A DNA stretch of 19,800 bases from Alphaproteobacteria bacterium (GTDB lineage Bacteria > Pseudomonadota > Alphaproteobacteria > Sphingomonadales > Sphingomonadaceae), in the NCBI GenBank assembly GCA_018830415.1, contig JAHJSJ010000173.1, positions 1-19,800 on the forward strand, in the 5' to 3' direction. Numbering within the stretch: position 1 is the stretch's first letter; each line of letters opens with the position of its first letter. Shown piece by piece: positions 8,974 through 15,988 of this stretch. Below the pieces are notes generated by a model. It had not been told where the DNA came from and made no database searches. It saw only the letters and a program-made list of their open reading frames with translations. The position numbers and the translations under genes are program-made.

Positions 8974-10143
8974 ATGACCACAGCCTATATCGTAGAAGCC
9001 GTGCGCACTGCTGGCGGGCGTCGCGGCGGGCGGCTTGCCGGGGTGCACCCGGTCGATCTGCTGGCGACCACGCTCGATGCGATTGTTGAACGCAGCGGGA
9101 TCGATCCTGCTGCGATCGAGGACGTGATCACCGGCTGCGTCAGTCAGGCAGGCGAACAGGCGCTGCAGGTCGGGCGGATGGGCGTGCTGGCGTCAAAGCT
9201 GCTGCCGCAGTCCACGCCTGCGGTGACGATTGATCGCCAGTGCGGTTCCAGCCAGCAGGCGATCCAGTTCGCCGCGCAAGCCGTGATGAGCGGGACGCAG
9301 GACGTGGTGATCGCCAGCGGCGTCGAAAGCATGAGCCGCGTGCCGATGGGCTCGAACGTCACGCTGCACATGAAGGAAGGCCTCTATAGCAAGGCCGATG
9401 GGCTTGAGGAAAAGTTCCCCGGCATCAATTTCAGCCAGTTCATGGGCGCCGAGATGATCGTCAAGAAGCATGGGCTTTCCAAGGACGATCTTGATCGCTT
9501 TGCCTTCGCCAGCCACCAGAAAGCGATCGCCGCGACCAAGGGCGGAGCGTTTGATGCTGAAATCGTGCCGGTGCCGATCGAAACGCCTGAGGGCGCGCAG
9601 CTGCACACGATTGACGAAGGCATCCGGTTTGACGCGACGCTGGAAGGGATCGCCGGGGTCAAGCTGCTGTCGCCCGATGGCCTGCTGACCGCTGCATCGT
9701 CCAGCCAGATCTGCGACGGGTCGTCGGCGGTGCTGGTGGTATCCGAAGCCGCGCTGAAGCGCCACGGCCTCACCCCGCTGGCGCGCATCCACAATCTTAC
9801 GGTGACGGCGGGCGATCCGGTCATCATGCTGGAAGAACCGCTGTTCGCCACCGACCGCGCGTTGCAGCGCGCCGGCCTGACGATGGCCGATATTGATCTT
9901 TACGAAGTCAACGAAGCCTTCGCTTCGGTGCCGCTTGCGTGGCTCAAGCATACCGGCGCTGACCCCGAAAAGCTGAACGTGCACGGCGGCGCGATTGCGC
10001 TCGGCCACCCGCTCGGCGCGTCGGGCACCAAGCTGATGGCGACGCTGGTTCACGCACTGCGCCGCCACGGCAAGAAATACGGGCTGCAAACCATGTGCGA
10101 AGGCGGCGGCGTCGCCAACGTGACGATTATCGAGAGGCTTTGA
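8974..10143 (+). CDS. Acetyl-CoA C-acyltransferase (thiolase family)
   Basis: This 389-residue enzyme has the normal length of a tetrameric-type thiolase. Thiolases cleave 3-ketoacyl-CoA with CoA (last step of beta-oxidation) or run in reverse to condense two acetyl-CoA. All three catalytic elements are visible: the nucleophile Cys90 in DRQCGSSQQ, His345 in ALGHPLGASG, and Cys375 in MCEGGGVAN. The N-terminal IVEAVRTAGGRRGGRLAG is also typical. The ATG is preceded by AAGGAGAGA, an excellent ribosome-binding site. The SDR dehydrogenase begins 93 bp downstream on the same strand, and such a pair fits acyl-CoA degradation. Chain-length preference and direction (degradative or biosynthetic) cannot be told from the sequence. 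Confidence 0.95.
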   Translation: MTTAYIVEAVRTAGGRRGGRLAGVHPVDLLATTLDAIVERSGIDPAAIEDVITGCVSQAGEQALQVGRMGVLASKLLPQSTPAVTIDRQCGSSQQAIQFAAQAVMSGTQDVVIASGVESMSRVPMGSNVTLHMKEGLYSKADGLEEKFPGINFSQFMGAEMIVKKHGLSKDDLDRFAFASHQKAIAATKGGAFDAEIVPVPIETPEGAQLHTIDEGIRFDATLEGIAGVKLLSPDGLLTAASSSQICDGSSAVLVVSEAALKRHGLTPLARIHNLTVTAGDPVIMLEEPLFATDRALQRAGLTMADIDLYEVNEAFASVPLAWLKHTGADPEKLNVHGGAIALGHPLGASGTKLMATLVHALRRHGKKYGLQTMCEGGGVANVTIIERL

Positions 10144-10152
10144 AATCAGAGT

Positions 10153-10214
10153 GAGTCCCCGCGAAGGCGGGGACCTCATGCCAATCCGACTGAGGCCCCC
10201 GCCTGCGCGGGGGC
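10153..10214. repeat. REP-like twin hairpin between thiolase and dehydrogenase
   Basis: Two very GC-rich hairpins sit back to back in a 93-bp gap. The first pairs GTCCCCGC (10155-10162) with GCGGGGAC (10167-10174) around a GAAG loop. The second pairs GCCCCCGC (10195-10202) with GCGGGGGC (10207-10214) around CTGC. Both stems are preceded by TGAG and look like variants of one element, the layout of a bacterial interspersed repeat. Neither has a U-tract, so they more likely stabilise mRNA or tune expression than terminate. Confidence 0.7.
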
Positions 10215-10236
10215 GCACCAAAGAGGGAATAAGACA

Positions 10237-11022
10237 ATGGAAGTTTCAGCCAATACCCCCGCAGTCGTCACCGGCGGCGCATCCGGCCTTGGCGCGGCAA
10301 CCGCCCGCGCGCTCGCGGCCAAGGGCGCGAAAGTCGCGATCTTCGACATGAACGAGGAAAAGGGCGAAGCGCTTGCGGCTGAAATCGACGGGGTGTTCTG
10401 CAAGGTCAACGTGACCAGCGATGAAGACGTGGACGCCGGTTTTGCCAAGGCCCGCGCCGCCCACGGGCAGGAGCGCATTCTGGTCAACTGCGCCGGGATC
10501 GGCAACGCGATCAAGACCGCCAGCCGCTCCAAGGAAGATGGATCGATCAAGCACTTCCCCATCAGCGCGTTCGATTTCGTCATTCAGGTCAACCTGATCG
10601 GCACCTTCCGCTGCATCGCCAAATCGGCGGCGGGGATGCTGACGCTCGATCCGCTGGACGAGAATGGTGAGCGCGGTGCGATGGTCAACACCGCGTCGGT
10701 GGCGGGCGAGGATGGCCAGATCGGTCAGGCGGCCTATTCCGCATCGAAGGCCGGAGTGATCGGCATGACGCTCCCCATCGCGCGCGACCTGATGAACGAA
10801 GGCATTCGGGTGAACACCATCCTGCCGGGTATCTTCGACACCCCGCTGCTGGCCGCCGCACCGCAGAACGTGCGCGACGCGCTGGCGGCTTCGGTGCCGT
10901 TCCCCAAGCGTCTGGGCATCCCCACCGAATATGCCAAGCTGGCGCTGTGCATGATCGAAACCGGCTATTTCAACGGCGAGGACGTGCGGCTGGACGGCGC
11001 AATCCGGATGGCGCCGCGCTAA
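10237..11022 (+). CDS. SDR-family 3-hydroxyacyl-CoA dehydrogenase (HSD10-like)
   Basis: This 261-residue classical short-chain dehydrogenase has TGGASGLG at residues 12-19 (nucleotide-binding loop), Asp37 at the end of the second strand (favouring NAD+ over NADP+), NCAG at 84-87, and the catalytic tetrad Asn119, Ser154, Tyr167 and Lys171 (YSASK). The mid-protein AGMLTLDPLDENGERGAMVN segment and the SVPFPKRLG stretch near the C-terminus match what I know of type-2 3-hydroxyacyl-CoA dehydrogenase (HSD10-like) enzymes, which oxidise 3-hydroxyacyl-CoA or 2-methyl-3-hydroxybutyryl-CoA. It follows the thiolase on the same strand after the twin hairpin and precedes a terminator, so the two probably form one unit. 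GAGGGAA precedes the ATG. The SDR family is certain; the precise substrate is an inference. Confidence 0.92.
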   Translation: MEVSANTPAVVTGGASGLGAATARALAAKGAKVAIFDMNEEKGEALAAEIDGVFCKVNVTSDEDVDAGFAKARAAHGQERILVNCAGIGNAIKTASRSKEDGSIKHFPISAFDFVIQVNLIGTFRCIAKSAAGMLTLDPLDENGERGAMVNTASVAGEDGQIGQAAYSASKAGVIGMTLPIARDLMNEGIRVNTILPGIFDTPLLAAAPQNVRDALAASVPFPKRLGIPTEYAKLALCMIETGYFNGEDVRLDGAIRMAPR

Positions 11023-11047
11023 GGATTGCTTATCCCTGAGGGTTCGA

Positions 11048-11086
11048 AAAAGCCGCCCCGCGCCCGATGGTGCGTGGGCGGCTTTT
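11048..11086. terminator. Rho-independent terminator after the dehydrogenase
   Basis: AAAAGCCGCCC at 11048-11058 pairs with GGGCGGCTTTT at 11076-11086, with a further CGC/GCG pairing inside the loop and a T-run at the 3' side. It begins 25 bases after the dehydrogenase stop and closes the thiolase-dehydrogenase unit. Confidence 0.85.
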
Positions 11087-11134
11087 CTGATTCTCATGGT
11101 GGTTGAGTCTGTTTCTGGGTGGACTTCGGAACGT

Positions 11135-11144
11135 CCGCTTTTGG
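11135..11144. repeat. Left copy of a 10-bp flanking repeat (CCGCTTTTGG)
   Basis: CCGCTTTTGG here recurs at 12256-12265, on the other side of the HEPN-like gene and in the same orientation. The word GAACGTC also occurs on both sides (11129-11135 and 12285-12291). It may be the remnant of a dispersed repeat or an insertion footprint. Confidence 0.4.
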
Positions 11145-11227
11145 AGTGAGAAACGATGAAAGCTGCCATGGCCCCGTTCATTGAGGGTTGCTTGCCCGAT
11201 CATATCCGTTAGCGGTTGGGCTAACTC

Positions 11228-12244
11228 ATGACTGTTCAAGAAACCACATATTCAACTTTCCTGCATTTTTCTGCAGGGCTGCGCTCAACCCAGGACGAAG
11301 AGGGGGCGGTTAGGTTTTGGCCGATCGGGAAAAATCAGGGCGTTGAAGTAACATCCTTCCCAGACGGAAAATTCGGGGAAATCGTTGCCAATGCGGATCT
11401 TCGTTGCATTGGCAATGAGGAGCGGGTGTGGTCATCTGGATATGAAGACAGGTATTGGAATCCGGCTCTCGTTCCAAATCTTGGAGCGAACATTGCCGAC
11501 TGGCCCGGCCACGATTGGGCGGCCTTGGGCAACGCGCACCGGGAGCGGAATGAAGACAATCCCAGCCGACTGAGCTCTGCCGCTGGTTTCCACTTAATGG
11601 GTGCGTCGCGAAGATTGATGCACATTTCCGAATGGTACCACCAGATGCTGCTTTACGCTCATTTGGAAGGCTTCCATGATAGGATGGCATTCAGCAATTC
11701 CGACCACACGAATTTTCTGGTCGATTGCCACAGCTTTTTGAATGAAGCTGGCTCGGCCCGTGACCATATTTCCGCATATGCCGCGAATGCTATTGCGGGT
11801 CTCGCTGGTGTCGGGACTTTAACAAAACTTGCGAAAAGGAGCAGCGAACTACCCGATGGCCTAAAAGCTATTGTTGCCGAGGCATGGCAGGAAAGTACCG
11901 ACAAGCTCACATTGAAACACATCGGCAGATACAGAGATGAAATTGTCCATGAGCGGCCAATTGCCGCGTTGAGCAAGGGGCTTTTCGAAACACAGAGTTT
12001 TGACTTGGGGCTCGACCATCCGATCCTTGGAGTCAAATTTGATATTCAGGTTTGGCCCGACAAGAAAGCAGATGTGAAATTTGATGCGCTCCGGCAGTTT
12101 CACGCGATGCTTCGGGTCCTCTACGAATTCGGGCGGGCCGTGATCTCATTGGCACCTATTAAGCCACAGGCTCCGACAATAATAGGCGGCAGGGGCGGGG
12201 TCAAAGTCACTCCTATACCAACGAGGCGCATTCCCTTCCCATGA
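11228..12244 (+). CDS. Orphan hypothetical protein with a HEPN-like R-D-x3-H motif
   Basis: I do not recognise this 338-residue protein as a named family. Residues 1-115 are mixed and rich in Trp and Gly. The central and C-terminal part is helical: a helix around 163-190 (FLVDCHSFLNEAG, then ARDHISAYAANAI), then a second around 227-245 with RYRDEIVHERP. In that helix Arg236, Asp237 and His241 fit the R-[N/D]-x3-H pattern of HEPN domains, many of which are RNases in toxin, abortive-infection or RNA-processing systems. There is no signal peptide or membrane helix, so it is probably cytoplasmic. The codons are visibly less GC-rich than those of the flanking enzymes. The start is fixed by an in-frame TAA at 11222-11224; no clear ribosome-binding site precedes it. 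It is isolated between a terminator and the crotonase unit. The HEPN assignment is an inference from one motif. Confidence 0.75.
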   Translation: MTVQETTYSTFLHFSAGLRSTQDEEGAVRFWPIGKNQGVEVTSFPDGKFGEIVANADLRCIGNEERVWSSGYEDRYWNPALVPNLGANIADWPGHDWAALGNAHRERNEDNPSRLSSAAGFHLMGASRRLMHISEWYHQMLLYAHLEGFHDRMAFSNSDHTNFLVDCHSFLNEAGSARDHISAYAANAIAGLAGVGTLTKLAKRSSELPDGLKAIVAEAWQESTDKLTLKHIGRYRDEIVHERPIAALSKGLFETQSFDLGLDHPILGVKFDIQVWPDKKADVKFDALRQFHAMLRVLYEFGRAVISLAPIKPQAPTIIGGRGGVKVTPIPTRRIPFP

Positions 12245-12255
12245 CGCTAGAATGG

Positions 12256-12265
12256 CCGCTTTTGG
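12256..12265. repeat. Right copy of the 10-bp flanking repeat (CCGCTTTTGG)
   Basis: Identical to 11135-11144 and placed 12 bases after the stop codon of the HEPN-like gene. With its partner it brackets that gene at a distance of about 1.1 kb. Confidence 0.4.
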
Positions 12266-12508
12266 GAAGCGGTACTTACAATCCGAACGTCGCGAAACGG
12301 GTCGCTAGCTGACCGACACCTTTCCTACTTGCGGGGGTGCCGCCAGGTTCCCCCGTCATGCCCCGCTCGCCGTTAGCCTGCCTTCACGCCTCCACTCAAA
12401 AGCATGCGCGCGCGCGGGCTTGTTTTCGGTTCCTGGACAGTGTCTCATGTGTCTCCAACAGGGCGGGATGAGCGCGCCTGTCCGCCCGGAACCGGAAGAG
12501 GGATTCGC

Positions 12509-13381
12509 ATGACCCAATACACCCAGATTATTGTCGCCAAAGCCGATGGCATCGCCACCATCACCCTGAACCGCCCGGACAAGATGAACGCCTATACCCG
12601 CACGATGGGGCAGGAAATCATGGCGGCAATGGACGATATCGACGCCGATGACGCGGTGCGCGCGGTGATCTTTACCGGCAGCGGCGAGCGGGCGTTCTGC
12701 GCCGGGGCCGATCTGACGCCGGAGGGCGGGGGGCACGTGTTCTCCGATCCGACCGAGGTCAGCGATCTGTCCGATCCCAAGGTGCGCGATGGTGGGGGCT
12801 TGCTGACGCTGCGGTTGTTTGAAAGCAAAAAACCCCTGATTTCCGCCTGCAACGGCGTCGCGGTGGGCGTGGGCGCGACGATGCAGCTGGCAATGGACAT
12901 CCGCCTTGCCAGCGAAACCGCACGCTATGGGTTCGTGTTCGCGCGGCGCGGGATTGTGCCCGAAGCCGCTTCAAGCTGGTTTCTGCCGCGGCTGGTCGGG
13001 ATCAGTCAGGCGCTGGAATGGTGCTATACGGGCCGGGTGTTCGACGCTGCCGAGGCCAAGGCGGGCGGGCTGGTGCGTTCGATCCATGCGCCGCAAGACC
13101 TGCTCCACGCCGCCAAAAGCCTCGCCCGCGAAATTGCCGAGAACACCTCGGCCATTTCGGTGGCAATGACGCGGGCGATGATGTGGCGGTTGATGAACGC
13201 GGATCACCCGATGGAAGCGCACAAGATCGATAGCCGCGCGATCTATCGCCTGTCACGCGGGGGCGATGCCAAGGAAGGCATCGCCAGTTTCCTCGAAAAA
13301 CGCCGCCCGATGTATCCCGACAAGGTCAGCGCCGATATGCCCGATTTCTATCCGTGGTGGGATGACCGCCCGTATGAGTGA
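12509..13381 (+). CDS. Crotonase / enoyl-CoA hydratase-isomerase family protein
   Basis: This 290-residue protein has the crotonase fold signature: an N-terminal ITLNRPDKMNAYT, the oxyanion-hole segment CAGADLT at 64-70, and the NGVAVGVGATM loop at 115-125. Aligned by eye to classical hydratase, the two catalytic glutamates are replaced (Thr124 and Phe144), while Glu152 in IVPEAASSW lies where enoyl-CoA isomerases carry their single acid. An isomerase or another crotonase reaction is therefore as likely as hydration. The ATG at 12509 is chosen because AAGAGGGA (12496-12503) precedes it. An in-frame ATG at 12404 would add 35 residues with no family character. The stop overlaps the MarR gene start by 8 bp, implying an operon. 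Confidence 0.92.
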   Translation: MTQYTQIIVAKADGIATITLNRPDKMNAYTRTMGQEIMAAMDDIDADDAVRAVIFTGSGERAFCAGADLTPEGGGHVFSDPTEVSDLSDPKVRDGGGLLTLRLFESKKPLISACNGVAVGVGATMQLAMDIRLASETARYGFVFARRGIVPEAASSWFLPRLVGISQALEWCYTGRVFDAAEAKAGGLVRSIHAPQDLLHAAKSLAREIAENTSAISVAMTRAMMWRLMNADHPMEAHKIDSRAIYRLSRGGDAKEGIASFLEKRRPMYPDKVSADMPDFYPWWDDRPYE

Positions 13382-13850
13382 GGAAACGGGCCAACTCGCC
13401 GGTTTTTTGCCGTATCAGCTATCGGTTGCCTCCAACGCGGTCAGCAGCCTGATTGCCGAGCGATATCGCAAGCGGTTCGGCCTCAAGATCCCCGAATGGC
13501 GGGTGATGGCGGTGCTGGGCGATGCAGGAACGATGACCCAGCGCAATCTGACGGCGGCCACGGTGATGGACAAGGTCGCGGTCAACCGCGCGGTCAAGGT
13601 GCTGGAAGAACGCGGGTTGATTGCGCGTGTGCCCAATCCGGGCGACGGACGTTCGCACCTGCTCGCATTAACGGGCGAGGGGCGTGCGATCCATGCCGAG
13701 GTGATGCCACTGGCCAAGGCGACCGAGCAGGAATTGATCGCAGGCTTGGCACCCGGCGAAGAAGCAATGCTGCGCGGCCTGCTGGCCGGGTTGCGCCAAC
13801 GCGCCATGGAACTGGCGCGCCGTAACGATGCGGGGCCGGAGCAGGGTTGA
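13374..13850 (+). CDS. MarR-family transcriptional regulator
   Basis: This 158-residue protein has the usual length for a MarR dimer. A helical N-terminus leads to a winged helix: PEWRVMAVLGD, a recognition-helix region around MDKVAVNRAVKVLEERGLI, and the wing RVPNPGDGRSHLLALTGEG, followed by the C-terminal dimerisation helix. MarR proteins usually repress nearby genes until a small ligand binds. The start at 13374 lies inside the end of the crotonase gene (ATGAGTGA overlap), with no good ribosome-binding site of its own, so translation is probably coupled. Its likely targets are the crotonase unit and perhaps the thiolase-dehydrogenase pair, with an acyl-CoA or aromatic acid as effector; that is inference from position only. 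Confidence 0.93.
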   Translation: MSEETGQLAGFLPYQLSVASNAVSSLIAERYRKRFGLKIPEWRVMAVLGDAGTMTQRNLTAATVMDKVAVNRAVKVLEERGLIARVPNPGDGRSHLLALTGEGRAIHAEVMPLAKATEQELIAGLAPGEEAMLRGLLAGLRQRAMELARRNDAGPEQG

Positions 13851-13865
13851 AACCTGCCCCGGCCC
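13833..13865. terminator. GC-rich hairpin between the convergent marR and tadC genes
   Basis: GGGCCGG (13833-13839) pairs with CCGGCCC (13859-13865), and after one mismatch GCAGG (13841-13845) pairs with CCTGC (13853-13857), leaving a 7-base loop that contains part of the marR stop codon. There is no T-run on either side, so it is a candidate only. Its place between two converging genes supports a terminator role. Confidence 0.45.
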
Positions 13866-13894
13866 ACGCGCATCGGACTTGGGTATTGCCGTTA

Positions 13895-14890
13895 CTATTT
13901 GACCAGGTTGTCCGAGATCGAACAGGCCGCCGGGCCGAGAATGACCACAAACAGCGTCGGCAGAATGAACATGATCAGCGGAATGGTCATGATCGCAGGC
14001 AAACGCGCGGCTTTTTCTTCGGCGCGCATCATACGTTCGTTGCGGAACTCAGCCGACAACACGCGCAGCGCACTGGCGAGCGGGGTGCCGTAACGTTCGG
14101 TCTGGATCATGGTCGTCACCACACCCTTCACCGCTTCAAGATTGACGCGGTAGGCAAGGTTGTTGAAGGCCATCTTGCGTTCGTTGAGGAACGACAGCTC
14201 GATCGCGGTGAGGGCGAATTCATCACCCAGTTCGGGATAGGCGCGGCCCAGTTCCTTGGCGACACGGTTGAACGCGGCGTCGACGGTCAGACCGGCTTCG
14301 GCGCAGATCACCAGCAGATCGAGCGCATCGGGCAGACCCTTCTGGATCTCCTTGGTGCGCTTGGTCGCCTGGTTGCTGATGAAGATTTCCGGGCCTTTGT
14401 AGCTCAGGAAGACGATCAGCGCGAAGGCGGCGAGGCGCTTGAACGGGCCAAGATCGGGCCACAATTCGATGCCGTAAATCAGCAGTGCCGCAAGTCCGCC
14501 AAGCACCACTGGCAAGATGGCGCGGGCGCCGATGATCAGCACCGCCAGTTCCTTGTTGCGGTACCCGGCGTGTGCCATCTTTTGCTGGACCACCTTGATC
14601 TGGCTTTCCTGCAGCACGTTGAACTTGCCAAGGCTGTCCTTCACCCGGTCGGTCGTGTCGCTGCGGCGAACCAGACTGGCGCGCTTCTTCGACCCCGAGA
14701 TGATGATCCCGGCCTTGAGCTGTTCGCGCCGCGCTTCGAGCGCCTTGACACGTTTAGCCATCGGGTCGCGGATCGTGACTGCTGCATAGATGGCCAGCAT
14801 CACGGCAAACGCGGCAAGACCGGCGAGCATGGTTCCGACGAGAATGACGTCGAAGCCGAGCAGCGTGGGGCCAGTGGGTTGATCAATCAT
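13895..14890 (-). CDS. tadC: Tad pilus inner-membrane platform protein TadC
   Basis: This 331-residue type II secretion F-family protein is, with TadB, the inner-membrane platform on which the pilus motor acts. A hydrophobic helix lies at about residues 15-40, followed by a charged cytoplasmic stretch, two more hydrophobic segments around 115-165, and a last one at about 300-325. The segment between them contains the T2SSF signature (GLPDALDLLVICAEAGLTVD, then NRVAKELG, then LASALRVLSAEFRNERM). It starts 19 bp after the tadB stop with GGGGGA as ribosome-binding site, so it is co-transcribed. It is the last gene of the block and converges on the MarR gene. Confidence 0.95.
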   Translation of the reverse strand: MIDQPTGPTLLGFDVILVGTMLAGLAAFAVMLAIYAAVTIRDPMAKRVKALEARREQLKAGIIISGSKKRASLVRRSDTTDRVKDSLGKFNVLQESQIKVVQQKMAHAGYRNKELAVLIIGARAILPVVLGGLAALLIYGIELWPDLGPFKRLAAFALIVFLSYKGPEIFISNQATKRTKEIQKGLPDALDLLVICAEAGLTVDAAFNRVAKELGRAYPELGDEFALTAIELSFLNERKMAFNNLAYRVNLEAVKGVVTTMIQTERYGTPLASALRVLSAEFRNERMMRAEEKAARLPAIMTIPLIMFILPTLFVVILGPAACSISDNLVK

Positions 14891-14909
14891 GGTTCAGATT
14901 CCCCCGGCG

Positions 14910-15881
14910 TCAGATTTCGAAATTGACCATCTTGGCCATGATGAACACGCCAATGCCCATCCACACCATCGCGCCCAGTCCGGCCACGATCAGGCGATCA
15001 TCGATGAAAAAGCCGCCCATGTATTCGGGGTTAATGAACGAGATCAGCCCGAAGACGATGAATGGCAGTGCGCCGACGATATAGGCCGATGCCTTGGATT
15101 CCGAGCTCATCGCGCGGATCTTGAGCTTCATTTGCGCGCGTTTGCGCAGCACTTCGGCCAGGTTCGACAGCGTTTCGGCCAGGTTGCCCCCGGTTTCGCG
15201 CTGGATCGCCAGCGTTATCGTGAAGAAGTTGAACTCCGCAATCGCAAGCCGATCGGCTGTGTCCTGCAACGCATCTTCCATGGTTTTGCCGACCTTGATG
15301 CGGTCGATCACGCCCTTGAATTCAAGACCCACCGGGCCGGGCACTTCCTGCGCGACAATCCCCAGTGTTTCGGTGACGGGCAGGCCGGAACGCAAGCCGC
15401 GCACCAGCAATTCGATGCCGTCAGGAAACTTCGTGATGAACGCATTGGTGCGTTTGCCGATCAGGCGGTTGATCCACATGTGCGGCAGGCCGGCACCAAT
15501 CAGCAGGCCCACGCCAAGCGACAGGAAGGGCGCCTTGGTGGCGATGAACATCACCACGGCAATCCCCAGGATCAGCCCGATCGAGGTGTAGGCATATTGC
15601 GTGACAGTCCAGTTCTTGCCCGTCCGGTCGAGCCGGGCGGCGAGCGCTTCGACCCGCGATCCGGAGCCCTTGATCTTGAAGGTTTTCGGCTTGCGGGCGG
15701 CGACGGCCCGTTTGAACTGGGCATCGACCTTGGCGTCAAGGCTTTCCGAATGGCGATAGCGTAGCGACTGCACACGGCGCTTTTGCGCCTTGGCTACGCC
15801 CGAACCACTCGCCAGCAGATAGCCCATGACCAGCACGGCGAAAATCACCAGCGTGATGAGCAGGGTTTGGAAAAAGTCCAT
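14910..15881 (-). CDS. tadB: Tad pilus inner-membrane platform protein TadB
   Basis: This 323-residue T2SSF-family protein is the partner of TadC. It has an N-terminal membrane helix (residues 5-25), a basic cytoplasmic region, a hydrophobic pair at about 97-140, the signature region FPDGIELLVRGLRSGLPV, then QRETGGNLAETLSNLAEVLR, and two C-terminal hydrophobic segments. AGGAAG precedes the ATG at a normal distance. It is separated by 107 bp from the upstream cpaE, a wider gap than elsewhere in the block and the place where cpaF would be expected. TadB and TadC look like distant paralogues, as is normal for Tad loci. Confidence 0.95.
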   Translation of the reverse strand: MDFFQTLLITLVIFAVLVMGYLLASGSGVAKAQKRRVQSLRYRHSESLDAKVDAQFKRAVAARKPKTFKIKGSGSRVEALAARLDRTGKNWTVTQYAYTSIGLILGIAVVMFIATKAPFLSLGVGLLIGAGLPHMWINRLIGKRTNAFITKFPDGIELLVRGLRSGLPVTETLGIVAQEVPGPVGLEFKGVIDRIKVGKTMEDALQDTADRLAIAEFNFFTITLAIQRETGGNLAETLSNLAEVLRKRAQMKLKIRAMSSESKASAYIVGALPFIVFGLISFINPEYMGGFFIDDRLIVAGLGAMVWMGIGVFIMAKMVNFEI

Positions 15882-15988
15882 GCTGTTGCTTCCTGCCTTG
15901 TCCCGCCGGAATGTGGCGGTCCCCTTCCAATGCCGACCGGCGCGGGGCGGGCGCGCGTTGGCGCGTCACACCCCGTACCGTCACTTGC

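Noticed and set aside
9193..10221. Minus-strand open frame of 342 codons opposite the thiolase
   Set aside because: The thiolase frame carries all catalytic motifs; the antisense frame is Arg/His/Gln-rich with no recognisable motif, a typical shadow.
10246..11181. Minus-strand open frame of 311 codons opposite the dehydrogenase
   Set aside because: It is antisense to an intact SDR with a complete catalytic tetrad, runs through the terminator, and has no motif.
12332..12355. CGGGGG/CCCCCG hairpin after the HEPN-like gene as terminator
   Set aside because: The 6-bp stem has a 12-base loop and no T-run; it is unconvincing as a terminator.
13847..14926. Plus-strand open frame of 359 codons opposite tadC
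   Set aside because: It lies antisense to a clear T2SSF-family gene; its composition (many His, Gln, Asp, Arg) is that of a shadow frame in GC-rich DNA, and it shows no domain.
14889..15764. Plus-strand open frame of 291 codons opposite tadB
   Set aside because: It is antisense to a well-supported TadB and has shadow-like composition.
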